This document shows positions 1 to 7,747 of a stretch of DNA of 64,000 nt, one piece after another. The translations under genes and the position numbers were made by a program. Under the pieces are notes generated by a model. That model was not told the DNA's origin, searched no databases, and saw nothing but the letters and a program-made list of their open reading frames with translations. The stretch is from Thioclava electrotropha (lineage in GTDB: Bacteria; Pseudomonadota; Alphaproteobacteria; Rhodobacterales; Rhodobacteraceae), in assembly GCF_002085925.2 (NCBI RefSeq), contig NZ_CP053562.1, positions 2,212,001 to 2,276,000 of the forward strand. The letters run 5' to 3'. Positions within the stretch are counted from its first letter, which is position 1, and every line of letters begins with the position of its first letter.

Positions 1-1024
1 AACTGTGCTGGGCCGCCAGCCGCCCCACCTCGCCCATGCCCTCGGGCGCGGCCACAACGCCGAAGCGCATGCCCGCCGAGATCGTTTTCGACAGCGAGGT
101 GACATGCCAGCTGCGCTCCGGCGCGATGACGCGGAAGCTCGGGAGACCCGTGACCGGCGCAGTGTAGCAATCGTCCTCGATGATCTGCAGATCGTGGCGG
201 CGCGCGACCTCGGCCAACGCTTCGCGACGCGCGGCGTCCATCCGCCCCGCCGTGGGGTTCTGCGCATCGGGCGTGATGCAGACGATCTGGCCGCCATGTT
301 TGCGGCAGGCCGCGTCGAGCGCATCGGGGATCATGCCTTGTGCGTCGATCGCGACCGGATGCACCTCGGCGCGGTTCAGCCGCGCCGCGTGCCGGAACCC
401 GGGATAGGCCAGCTCCTCGATATAGACACCGGGGCGGTCGCCCCGCAGGCAGGTCTGCATCACGAGGTTGATCCCGTTCTGCCCGCCATGGGTCAGCACG
501 AGGTCGTCGGCATTGAGCTCCGACGCGAGCGAGCAATCTTTCGGAAACCAGTCCATCACCGCCTCGCGGCAATAGGCGTCGCGGCGCAGGCCGGGATATT
601 GCAGATAAGTCTTGCCGATGTCGCGGGCGGCTTCGGTCATCGCCCATTGTAGCGCTTTTGTCTGGCCGACATCGGGCAATTGTGGCGATCTGAGATTGAC
701 CAGATCGTCCGGGGTGGCGTCGATATCCTCTCCGGTATGGCGATAAAGCGGCTCTCGAGGACCGAGTCGCTGGGTTTGTGTCGATACAAAGGTGCCGCGC
801 CCCACCTTGGCCTCCAGCAACCCTTCCTGCGTGGCGATCTGATACCCCCGCGCCACGGTGCCCGGCGTGACCCCCAAAGACCATGCCAAGTCCCTGACCG
901 TAGGGAGTTTTGTGCCCGGCTTGAGGTCGCCGCGGCGGATGCCTTCGCGCAGCGCACGGACCAGCGCGAGATATTTCGGGCCGGAGATATGGGCGAGTTC
1001 GGGAGACCAGCTTGTATCAGTCAC
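1..1024 (-). CDS. MocR/PdxR-type GntR regulator with aminotransferase-like domain (partial)
   Basis: The gene runs off the left edge, so the C-terminus is missing; about 341 residues are visible. Residues ~12-80 are a GntR winged helix (LPTVRDLAWSLGVTPGTVARGYQ). From ~110 on it resembles a fold-type I aminotransferase, with the PLP-lysine motif SLSKTISAG at K313. This fusion defines the MocR subfamily, transcription factors that sense PLP or amine/amino-acid ligands. The start is a GTG at 1022-1024; I see no in-frame ATG upstream. It is divergent from a DUF1127 gene across a short spacer holding TGTATC repeats, as is usual for MocR proteins and their targets. The effector cannot be told from sequence. 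Confidence 0.9.
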   Translation of the reverse strand, partial: MTDTSWSPELAHISGPKYLALVRALREGIRRGDLKPGTKLPTVRDLAWSLGVTPGTVARGYQIATQEGLLEAKVGRGTFVSTQTQRLGPREPLYRHTGEDIDATPDDLVNLRSPQLPDVGQTKALQWAMTEAARDIGKTYLQYPGLRRDAYCREAVMDWFPKDCSLASELNADDLVLTHGGQNGINLVMQTCLRGDRPGVYIEELAYPGFRHAARLNRAEVHPVAIDAQGMIPDALDAACRKHGGQIVCITPDAQNPTAGRMDAARREALAEVARRHDLQIIEDDCYTAPVTGLPSFRVIAPERSWHVTSLSKTISAGMRFGVVAAPEGMGEVGRLAAQHS

Positions 1025-1098
1025 AATATTTCTCTGGTTGCCTAAAAGGAGTCATTGTATCCCTTCTATAGCAACAAAGATCACATTGTATCAATACA
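1013..1098. promoter_or_regulatory. Candidate MocR operator: TGTATC repeats
   Basis: CATTGTATC occurs at 1053-1061 and again at 1084-1092, 31 bp apart (about three helical turns). A third TGTATC lies at 1013-1018, inside the first codons of the regulator. The right-hand copy is part of an inverted repeat TGTAT-CA-ATACA at 1087-1098. MocR regulators typically bind spaced direct repeats next to their own promoter, so this is the likely operator. The assignment is an inference. Confidence 0.5.
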
Positions 1099-1111
1099 GA
1101 AAGGTATCGCA

Positions 1112-1300
1112 ATGTTTACCCTGTCGCGGACCCGTCCCGTTCCCGCCCGTCATGGCCGTCTGAGCCTGATCGCGCGCGTTGCGCGCGTCCTCGAAGCGCG
1201 CCGTTCGCGGATGGCGCTGGGGAAACTCGATGACCATCTGCTCGAAGATATCGGAATCAGCCGGGAGATTGCCCGGCAAGAAGGGCGCCGCTTCCTGTGA
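1112..1300 (+). CDS. DUF1127 small basic protein
   Basis: This is a 62-residue Arg-rich protein. The C-terminal half has the DUF1127 (YjiS-like) pattern, here LGKLDDHLLEDIGISREIARQEGRR. The ATG is preceded by AAGGT at 1101-1105. A longer reading from 1055 would run through the putative operator and is not preferred. DUF1127 proteins are abundant in Rhodobacteraceae; at least one family member in Rhodobacter sphaeroides (CcaF1) has been described as RNA-binding. The gene is divergent from the MocR regulator, which may control it, and is followed at once by a strong terminator, so it is monocistronic. Confidence 0.8.
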   Translation: MFTLSRTRPVPARHGRLSLIARVARVLEARRSRMALGKLDDHLLEDIGISREIARQEGRRFL

Positions 1301-1342
1301 CGCGAACGATCCGGGCAATTCCCCTGACCGGAATCGTATTTT

Positions 1343-1371
1343 AGCCGGGCCTCGCGCCCGGCTCTTTTTTT
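1343..1371 (+). terminator. Rho-independent terminator of the DUF1127 gene
   Basis: AGCCGGGC (1343-1350) and GCCCGGCT (1356-1363) form a perfect 8-bp stem with a 5-nt loop, followed by C and seven T. Confidence 0.9.
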
Positions 1372-1387
1372 GCCGTTTAGTGGAAGC

Positions 1388-2125
1388 TCACTCGCTGGAC
1401 TGCATCTCGGCGGGTGCGGCCCCCGCATCGCGCCGCGAAAGATCGGGACGTAGCGACAGCAACTCCGCCCGCTGCGCCGCATCGAAACCTGCCAGCATGG
1501 CGGTCTCGGGCCGGAAACTCTCGACCCACAAACCTTCGCAAAGCAGCATCTCCGGCGCGTCGAGCAGCAGCTGGAGATAGCGCACGCCGCCCTCCGCGTG
1601 ATCGACCTCCACCCCGTCCAACCCGACAAGCTCCTGTGCCATAACGACATTTCCGCGCAACGGCGCAAGCAACCGGTGATTGGGCGAGACGCGCAGATCC
1701 TGCGCGGGATGCCCTTCGCCAAGCGCGCCCGCGCGGATGCACACCGGGCGCAACAGCGGATTGAGCGCGAGATCGGCTTCGGTGAAGACCCGCGATCCGA
1801 TCCAGCGCAGCACCTGAACGCCGGAATCCCGGGTCACGAGCCGGGCGCCGGGGCGCAGATCGCCCGCCGCGACGCCACCGGCCTCGGTCGCTACGCTCGT
1901 CTCAGGTGTGACGCAGGGAATGGACGCGCGGAACGCCGCGATCGAGCCGGAAAACACCGTCTCGCCCGCCGCGTCATAGCCGCTGATATGGCCGTCGGTT
2001 TCGTCATGGCTGTCGAATTCCAGACGCAGCGCCTCGGTGCGCGCCATCGCGGTGCAGCGCAGGCCCTGAGCCGGCGATTGCGCCAAAATCTCCGCGATAT
2101 CCGTTGCGCGCATGCTCCGCGTCAT
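1388..2125 (-). CDS. Hint-domain protein (Hint_2 type), small
   Basis: The protein has 245 residues. Residues 1-70 look like no domain I know. A Hint (hedgehog/intein) domain begins at C71 (IPCVTPETSVAT) and includes VLRWIGSR and the conserved block VSPNHRLLAPL. It is a shorter paralogue of the C-terminal part of the next gene (IPCFTPGTLIAT, VSPNHRMLVAN). The start at 2125 is chosen for a strong AGGAGG just upstream; an in-frame ATG lies 42 bases further upstream. Hint domains can cleave the chain before their first cysteine. I see no C-terminal His-Asn, so cleavage or attachment rather than splicing is expected. Target and location are unknown. Confidence 0.8.
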   Translation of the reverse strand: MTRSMRATDIAEILAQSPAQGLRCTAMARTEALRLEFDSHDETDGHISGYDAAGETVFSGSIAAFRASIPCVTPETSVATEAGGVAAGDLRPGARLVTRDSGVQVLRWIGSRVFTEADLALNPLLRPVCIRAGALGEGHPAQDLRVSPNHRLLAPLRGNVVMAQELVGLDGVEVDHAEGGVRYLQLLLDAPEMLLCEGLWVESFRPETAMLAGFDAAQRAELLSLRPDLSRRDAGAAPAEMQSSE

Positions 2126-2223
2126 CCGATCCTCCTGCCTCCCAACAGTCGAGATCCAGAATGACACGATAGCGACAAAACTCTAAGGCGAAAACGTGTT
2201 TTACCACTTCTACGTGTGGAGTA

Positions 2224-2253
2224 GCGGAAACGAAGTGTTCAAGTCGCGGAAAC
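2224..2253 (-). promoter_or_regulatory. Direct repeat upstream of the small Hint gene
   Basis: Read on the minus strand, GTTTCCGC-G-ACT and GTTTCCGC-T-ACT are 12-bp copies differing at one base, their starts 22 bp apart (two helical turns); the plus-strand cores are 2224-2231 and 2246-2253. They lie about 100-130 bp upstream of the Hint gene start. This looks like a regulator site; the regulator is unknown. Confidence 0.35.
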
Positions 2254-2258
2254 AACAC

Positions 2259-2296
2259 AAAAAGCGCCGCGCCCGGGGAAACCCCGGACGCGGTCG
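2259..2296 (-). terminator. Terminator of the RTX-Hint gene
   Basis: CGCG-C-CCGGGG / CCCCGG-A-CGCG forms a GC-rich hairpin with an AAA loop and one mismatch. On the minus strand it is followed by five T (A run at 2259-2263). It sits 40 bp beyond the RTX gene stop and separates it from the small Hint gene. Confidence 0.75.
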
Positions 2297-2335
2297 CTAT
2301 TTTCGCTTTGGCACGGCCCCGATAGGGCGCGCGGG

Positions 2336-4612
2336 TCAGCTCATCAGCAGCACGTTCGCTTCGTGCTTCTTCAGCGTCTTGCGCGCCGCGTGATAGGCAT
2401 CGCGGCCCTTTGCGGTCTGCAAGTCGGGGAAGATCTCGAAGATTTCCTGACGCTGCGAGTTGCCCATGCCGCCCAGAGTCTGATCGCCGGGCTGGAAGCT
2501 TTCGGTCCAGGAACCGTTGGCGAGCAGCACTTCGTGACGGTCGAACATGAAGTGCAGGTAGCTGGTGCCCAGCGTCTCCACCGTATCCACGCCCTGATTG
2601 GCGACGAGATGCTTGGCCGCGACGAGAACCTCATGCTCTTCGAAATAAAGCGCGGTCTTGTCATTGGCGACGAGCATCCGGTGGTTCGGCGAGACCATCA
2701 TGTCGCGCTCGGGCAGATCGTTGCCCAGCGAGCCTTTGCGGATCAGCACTGGCTTGAGATGCGGCGCGTGCATCAGACGCTCGCGGCTCATCTCGGCGCG
2801 GCCCGCCCAGCGAACGACCTGAATGCCGTTGTCGCGGGTCAGAACCTTGTCGCCTTCGCGCAGCGTCTCGGCCGGAACCTCGCCACGCGGCGTCGCGATC
2901 AGCGTGCCCGGCGTGAAGCAGGGAATGACATCCTCCATGTTGGAGAATTCGAGCGTGCCGGTGACATTGCCGCTGCCATCGAGGAAGTCGACCGTCCCGG
3001 CATAGGTGCTGACACCCGAGACCGGATCGTAATCGGTGACCGTCGAATGGACGCGCAGCGGGCCCGCGCCCTGCAGGTCGAGCGTGTCGTAATCGTCGCC
3101 GCCCTCGCCGCCGTCGAGCGTGTCGCCGATCCCGTCCTCGGACGAGCCGACGATGAACAGGTCGCGATCGTCGCCGCCATAGACGGTGTCGGCACCCGCG
3201 CCGCCATCGAGCGTATCGTTACCCTCGCCACCGTCGAGGCTGTCCGACCCCGCGCCGCCTTCCAGCGTATCCTCGCCCTGCTGACCGTAGAGCACGTCAT
3301 CGCCCAGACCGCCCATGATGCTGTCATCGCCGGGCTCGCCCGGATCGTCTTCTACCGGGCAGGTGTCATAGGTCATGTCGGTGATCGAGATCGCCTGATC
3401 CGTATCGCCACCGTTCGAGTAGGCGATGGTCAGCTTCGCGGTGGGATCGTTGATCGTGACCTTGACCGAACCGATCTTGTCGTCCTGATCGAGATGGCCG
3501 GTGTCCTGATCGCCACCGGTGATCGTATAGGTGCCGTCCCCATTGTCGGTGACGGTCTGGTTGCCCTCGGGATCGATCGTGATGTCGACCGGGTTGCCAT
3601 CAGCATCGACCGCGGAAAGCGTCACGATATCAACGTGATCGTCATAGCTGTCGGAGCGGTCGAGATCGTTGATCCGGAAGCTCAGCCCCTGAACTTCGCC
3701 GGTGTAATCGCTGTTGTCCGACGAGAAGGTCAGAACGGTCGTCGAGGTCGGAGAGACGCCATCCCCGCAATCGCCGCCGGCACCATAGAGTTGCAGCGCC
3801 GAGCAGCTGTCGAAGTTCTCACCCGCTTCGGTATATTGTGCGGCGGTGGTCAGCGTCGCCTTCGCACCGTAATCCTGCGACTGGAAGTCGAAATGGACCT
3901 TGGTCTCGCCCAGATCGACGGTCTGGTCCTTCACCTCGCCGCAATCGGTCTGGAAATGGCTCCAGTCCACGGTCTCCGAGACCGGATCGCAGGCCGGACC
4001 ACCCGCGGGATCGTTGTCACCATAGATCGTGTCGTTGCCGTCATCGCCTTCGAGCGTGTCGTTACCGCCTTCGCCAAAGATCAGGTCGTTGCCATTGCCA
4101 CCCTCGACGGAGTCGTCGCCCTGACCGGCATAGACCGTGTCATTGCCGTCGCCCGCGATGATGTAGTCGTCATTCGGCGCGGCGCCCGGAAGGATCGCGT
4201 CGTTGTTGTCGACCATGTCGCCTTCGGGATCGCCGGTATAGTCGTCGTCGATCAGATCGCCGCCGGAGGTGCCTTCGACGATGCCGTCGGGCGCGCTCAC
4301 GTCGATCGTGACGGTCGCGGTGTCGTAGCCACCCTGCCCGTCATAGATCTGATAGGTGAAGCTGTCGGTGCCGGAATAGTTGGGATCGGGCGTGTAGGTG
4401 ATCGTGCCATCGGCATTCACCGTGACCGAGCCATGCGCCGGATCGCTCGCCCAGGTCACCTTGAGCGGATCGCTGTCGGGATCGCTGTCATTCGAGAGCA
4501 CGGCGATCGTCTGCGCGGTGTTGTACTTCACGTTCGCGCTGTCGTTGACAGCGTTCGGATCGGAGTTCTTGTCGCAATCATCGTCGTCGTGATGATAATA
4601 GTAGTAAGTCAT
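2336..4612 (-). CDS. RTX / cadherin-like protein with C-terminal Hint domain
   Basis: This is a very acidic 758-residue protein. An odd N-terminus (MTYYYYHHDDDDCD) precedes a VCBS/cadherin-like repeat at ~20-107 (GTITYTPDPNYSGTDSFTY). RTX nonapeptide repeats (GGxGxDxLx) form two blocks, ~150-200 and ~430-500, around a Cys-containing domain of ~200 residues I do not recognise. A Hint domain runs from C565 (CFTPGTLIAT) to the end, with VSPNHRML. RTX repeats bind Ca2+ and fold after type I secretion; no Sec signal is visible. The ATG at 4612 has AAAGGAG upstream; a TTG six bases earlier is less likely. It is probably exported or surface-bound, but no type I transporter genes lie nearby. Confidence 0.85.
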   Translation of the reverse strand: MTYYYYHHDDDDCDKNSDPNAVNDSANVKYNTAQTIAVLSNDSDPDSDPLKVTWASDPAHGSVTVNADGTITYTPDPNYSGTDSFTYQIYDGQGGYDTATVTIDVSAPDGIVEGTSGGDLIDDDYTGDPEGDMVDNNDAILPGAAPNDDYIIAGDGNDTVYAGQGDDSVEGGNGNDLIFGEGGNDTLEGDDGNDTIYGDNDPAGGPACDPVSETVDWSHFQTDCGEVKDQTVDLGETKVHFDFQSQDYGAKATLTTAAQYTEAGENFDSCSALQLYGAGGDCGDGVSPTSTTVLTFSSDNSDYTGEVQGLSFRINDLDRSDSYDDHVDIVTLSAVDADGNPVDITIDPEGNQTVTDNGDGTYTITGGDQDTGHLDQDDKIGSVKVTINDPTAKLTIAYSNGGDTDQAISITDMTYDTCPVEDDPGEPGDDSIMGGLGDDVLYGQQGEDTLEGGAGSDSLDGGEGNDTLDGGAGADTVYGGDDRDLFIVGSSEDGIGDTLDGGEGGDDYDTLDLQGAGPLRVHSTVTDYDPVSGVSTYAGTVDFLDGSGNVTGTLEFSNMEDVIPCFTPGTLIATPRGEVPAETLREGDKVLTRDNGIQVVRWAGRAEMSRERLMHAPHLKPVLIRKGSLGNDLPERDMMVSPNHRMLVANDKTALYFEEHEVLVAAKHLVANQGVDTVETLGTSYLHFMFDRHEVLLANGSWTESFQPGDQTLGGMGNSQRQEIFEIFPDLQTAKGRDAYHAARKTLKKHEANVLLMS

Positions 4613-5420
4613 CCCCAACTCTCCTTTGCCGTCCGCTTGGCTCCGTGGCCCCGCGCCGTGGCTTACTTTGGGCGCAAAGCGGCAGCGCCATGACGTGGCC
4701 GGACGCGAAGCCCGAACGTGAATGTCGAGAAGAATTGGAAAGCGTCAGCGCGCGCGGGCGCTGCCAGCAAAGTCGCCGCAGATCGCTCCGCGTCTCCTTT
4801 GCCCTAAAGGTCGAGGCCGTTATGGATCGGTCCCCTTGGCAGCGCCGGGCGAGCTCTCTTTCGACAACTCTTCTCTTCGGCCACCCCCATGGCCAAAAGC
4901 CCCCCAGCAGGGCTTGGCCTCAATTTGCCCTTCTGATCGCCACAAAGAAAAGGGGAATTTGCCGCTTTCTTGCCTCATTTCGGGGGATTGCTTGAAAAAC
5001 GAGCACCAATAATCCGAATCGCGAAGTACCTGTTTTCAAACGACGTTTCTATTTTGCAAAAGATCGACCTATCTTTTTGTCGGGAAACTTGCCAAAGTTT
5101 TGCCACATTTAAACTAAGGGTTGTGTGGCGATTGTATGGCCTGTCTTAAAAGGCGAAAAACTGTCTTCAATTTAGCGACAATACCTTGATCGATTTGTTT
5201 CCCGGAGCGGCCCAAATCGCGACCATATTTCTGCCGCGAATATGTCCCAATTGTCCTCAACACCGCCGCAATCCGGCATCTGATGCCCGTTTGTTCTGAG
5301 AACGAAACGAGATTTCTCCGAATCATCTTTTGATAACCACGTTTCACGATGCCGGGTTCTGCCCCAATTTCGCCTGTTTTGGACAGAGGGGCGCCGGGCA
5401 CGGAAAACACCCGCGCAGGA
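4613..5420. other. Gene-poor interval between RTX-Hint gene and tRNA-Leu
   Basis: About 800 bp with no open frame that looks coding. From ~4980 to ~5340 it is clearly richer in A+T than its surroundings. CTGTCTT is repeated at 5141 and 5161, 20 bp apart. The 4613-4900 part should hold the promoter of the minus-strand RTX gene. I recognise no RNA family or mobile element here. Confidence 0.5.
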
Positions 5421-5427
5421 CATGCGC

Positions 5428-5457
5428 AAAACGCGCCGGTCGGATCACCGTCGGCGC
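5428..5457 (-). terminator. Possible terminator of tRNA-Leu
   Basis: GCGCCG (5433-5438) pairs with CGGCGC (5452-5457), followed on the minus strand by a short T run (AAAA on plus at 5428-5431). It lies about 25 bp beyond the tRNA 3' end. An alternative outer pairing CATGCGC/GCGCATG (5421-5427/5454-5460) exists. Confidence 0.4.
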
Positions 5458-5482
5458 ATGGATCTGTCATTTTCGGAAGGTC

Positions 5483-5566
5483 TGGTGCCCGAGGTCGGAT
5501 TCGAACCGACACGCATTGCTGCGGCGGATTTTGAATCCGCTGCGTCTACCATTCCGCCACTCGGGC
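5483..5566 (-). tRNA. tRNA-Leu (anticodon CAA)
   Basis: On the minus strand the acceptor arms GCCCGAG and CTCGGGC pair over 7 bp, with discriminator A and an encoded CCA (5483-5486). The anticodon stem-loop GCGGA-TTCAAAA-TCCGC gives anticodon CAA, reading UUG. The T arm is GTCGG-TTCGAAT-CCGAC. A long variable arm (CGCAGCAATGCGT) is diagnostic of a class II tRNA such as Leu. No second copy of the 3' end that would mark an integration site was seen. Confidence 0.95.
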
Positions 5567-5612
5567 CCAGTTCGAGTCCTCTAGCGCGCAGCCGCGCCCG
5601 AGGCAAGTACGC

Positions 5613-6479
5613 TTAGAGGTTACGCGTTGAAAACGTGTCGCATTGCTTGAGATCGCCGCTCTGATAGCCCCGCTCGAACCAGCGCTGCCGCTGGGCGGAA
5701 CTGCCATGGGTAAAGCTGTCGGGCATCGGCACCCTGCCCGCCTCGCGCTGCAACGTGTCGTCGCCGATTTGCGCGGCGGCGTTCATCGCCTCGGAGATGT
5801 CACCGGGTTCGATCGCGCCGATCTGATCCTCGGCCCGGCGCGCCCATATCCCTGAGAAGCAATCGGCCTGCAACTCGATCCGAACCGAGAGCGCGTTGGA
5901 CTGAGCCTCGGAGCTTTGCGCGCGCACTTCGTTAACCTTACTGAGAATCCCCAGCTCGTCCTGCACATGATGGGCCACCTCATGCGCGACTACATAAGCG
6001 GCGGCGAAATCGCCCCGCGCGCCGAGCTGCTGGCTCAGCGTGTCGAAAAACGCCGTGTCGAGATAGACCTTCTGATCGCCCGGACAGTAGAACGGCCCCG
6101 TCGCGCCGCTCGCATTGCCGCAGGGCGATTGCGTGATGCCACTATAGAGTACCAGCACCGCCGGATCGTATTGCCGCCCCAGATCGGATTGGAACACGCC
6201 CTGCCAGACCTCCTCGGTATCGGCCAGCGTCACCGAGACGAAATCGCCCATCGCCTTCTCGCGATCGCTCAGCTCACCCGATTGGGTGACCACCTGCCCC
6301 GAGCCACCCGACCCGCCGTCAAGCAGCGGCGTCAGATCGATCCCGAGGAAATAGGCCACCACGACGATCGCGACGACGCCCAGGCCACCGCCACCCAGAC
6401 GGATCGCGCCGCCCCCTGCCCTGCGCTGGCCGCGCCGGTCCTCGATATTGCGGCTGCCGCGCCGTCCTCGCCATTGCAT
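5613..6479 (-). CDS. Neutral zinc metallopeptidase, YpfJ family
   Basis: The 288-residue protein has a basic Gly/Arg-rich N-terminus and one membrane segment at ~30-48 (LGVVAIVVVAYFLGIDL). The conserved body carries the zinc motif HEVAHH (~165-170) and YCPGDQKVYLDTAFF just before it, matching the YpfJ/PF04228 putative neutral zinc metallopeptidases. It probably faces the periplasm on a single anchor. GGGAGG lies upstream of the ATG. Substrates are unknown for the family. It stands alone between tRNA-Leu and a divergent DedA-like gene. Confidence 0.85.
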   Translation of the reverse strand: MQWRGRRGSRNIEDRRGQRRAGGGAIRLGGGGLGVVAIVVVAYFLGIDLTPLLDGGSGGSGQVVTQSGELSDREKAMGDFVSVTLADTEEVWQGVFQSDLGRQYDPAVLVLYSGITQSPCGNASGATGPFYCPGDQKVYLDTAFFDTLSQQLGARGDFAAAYVVAHEVAHHVQDELGILSKVNEVRAQSSEAQSNALSVRIELQADCFSGIWARRAEDQIGAIEPGDISEAMNAAAQIGDDTLQREAGRVPMPDSFTHGSSAQRQRWFERGYQSGDLKQCDTFSTRNL

Positions 6480-6614
6480 TCGCGAATGCCTCCCTCGCTT
6501 TTATGTGAAGTCTAGCGTGAGGTCGGGAAAAGCAAAGGTGCAACGCGCGTGACTTGACCTTGCGGCCCGCGCGGGAGATGAAGCGAACCGAGCAGCAAGG
6601 AAAAGGATGCCGCC

Positions 6615-7193
6615 ATGATCCGCCGCATCTACGACTGGACGATGGCCCGCGCGAGCCACCCGCATGCGATGTGGTATCTCGCCGCTGTCGCCTTTATCGA
6701 GGCCTCGGTCTTCCCGATCCCGCCCGACGTGCTGATGATCCCGATGATCCTCGCGCGGCCTTGGGCGGCATGGCGCATCGCGCTGGTGGCGACCCTGTCG
6801 TCGGTCGCGGGCGGCTGTCTGGGCTATCTGATCGGCTATGGTTTCATGGATGCGATCGGCAAGCCGGTGCTGGATTTCTACGGCAAGGCCGACGACTTCA
6901 ACTCGCTCGCGGCCCGGTTCAACGAAATGGGCGGATGGGCCGTGCTGATCGCAGGCGTCACGCCCTTCCCCTATAAGGTGATCACGATCTTCGCCGGCGC
7001 TACGAACCTGAGCCCGGTGCTCTTCCTCGGCGTCTCCTTTGTCGCCCGTGCGCTACGCTTCTTCGTGGTCGCGGGGCTCTTGTGGAAATTCGGCGAACCG
7101 ATCAAAACTTTCATCGAGCGCTGGCTCGGCCCGCTCTTCACCATCTTCGTCATCCTGCTGATCGGCGGGTTCTATCTTCTGAAATATCTCTGA
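6615..7193 (+). CDS. DedA/YqaA-family membrane protein
   Basis: This is a 192-residue integral membrane protein with about five hydrophobic segments. It has the family sequence EASVFPIPPDVLMIPMIL and, later, GVTPFPYKVITIFAGA, typical of the YqaA branch of the DedA/SNARE-associated superfamily. Relatives act in membrane homeostasis or lipid flipping; a precise role cannot be assigned. The stop is 8 bp before dsbB, so the two genes probably share a transcript. Confidence 0.85.
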   Translation: MIRRIYDWTMARASHPHAMWYLAAVAFIEASVFPIPPDVLMIPMILARPWAAWRIALVATLSSVAGGCLGYLIGYGFMDAIGKPVLDFYGKADDFNSLAARFNEMGGWAVLIAGVTPFPYKVITIFAGATNLSPVLFLGVSFVARALRFFVVAGLLWKFGEPIKTFIERWLGPLFTIFVILLIGGFYLLKYL

Positions 7194-7201
7194 GGCCCCC
7201 G

Positions 7202-7696
7202 ATGCAAGATCGCATGCAAACCCTGACCTCCTTCCGCAGCCTCGTGGGCTTCGCCGCCGCGGGCTCCGCCTTCGTGCTGGCCGGCGCCTTCGTCTTTCAG
7301 GCGTTCGGCTACGCGCCCTGCCATCTGTGCCTGCTGCAACGCTGGCCGCATCTGGCCGCCGCGATCATCGGGATCGTGATCCTCACCTTCCGCCTGCCCG
7401 GCTGGACTGCCCTTCTCGGGATGCTGGCCGCGCTGACCACCTCGGTCATCGGCTTCTATCACTCGGGCGTGGAGCGGAAGATTTTCGAAGGGCCCACCGA
7501 TTGCACCTCGAGCGCCGTCGACACCACCGTCTCCGCCGCCGACCTGCTCAAGCAGATCAACGAGGCCCCGCTGGTGCGCTGCGACGAGATCCCGTGGGAC
7601 ATCTTCGGCATCACCATGGCGAACCTCAACGCGGTCGGCTCGCTCGTGCTGGCAGGCATCTGGCTCTGGGCTTTCCTGAAATCGCGCCGCGCCTGA
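7202..7696 (+). CDS. dsbB: Disulfide bond formation protein B
   Basis: The 164-residue inner-membrane protein has four hydrophobic segments and both cysteine pairs expected of DsbB: CHLC after the first segment (YAPCHLCLLQRWPH) and a second pair in the periplasmic loop (TDCTSS and LVRCDE). DsbB reoxidises DsbA and passes electrons to quinone. I chose the ATG at 7202 rather than an upstream in-frame start, because that start would overlap most of the DedA-like gene's 3' end. No dsbA is in the window. Confidence 0.88.
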   Translation: MQDRMQTLTSFRSLVGFAAAGSAFVLAGAFVFQAFGYAPCHLCLLQRWPHLAAAIIGIVILTFRLPGWTALLGMLAALTTSVIGFYHSGVERKIFEGPTDCTSSAVDTTVSAADLLKQINEAPLVRCDEIPWDIFGITMANLNAVGSLVLAGIWLWAFLKSRRA

Positions 7697-7747
7697 GCGG
7701 GGGCAAAGCCCCTTGCTCCGCCCGGGAAACCGCGCCAAGAACCGCGC

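Noticed and set aside
2363..4693. A 776-codon open frame on the plus strand, opposite the RTX-Hint gene
   Set aside because: Its product is a V/D/R/A-rich mirror of GC-rich repeats with no recognisable domain; the minus-strand frame has RTX, cadherin and Hint signatures, an SD and a terminator.
5483..5566. Island attachment site at the 3' end of tRNA-Leu
   Set aside because: I looked for a second copy of GCCCGAGGTCGGATT in the flanking region and saw none; no integrase gene is near.
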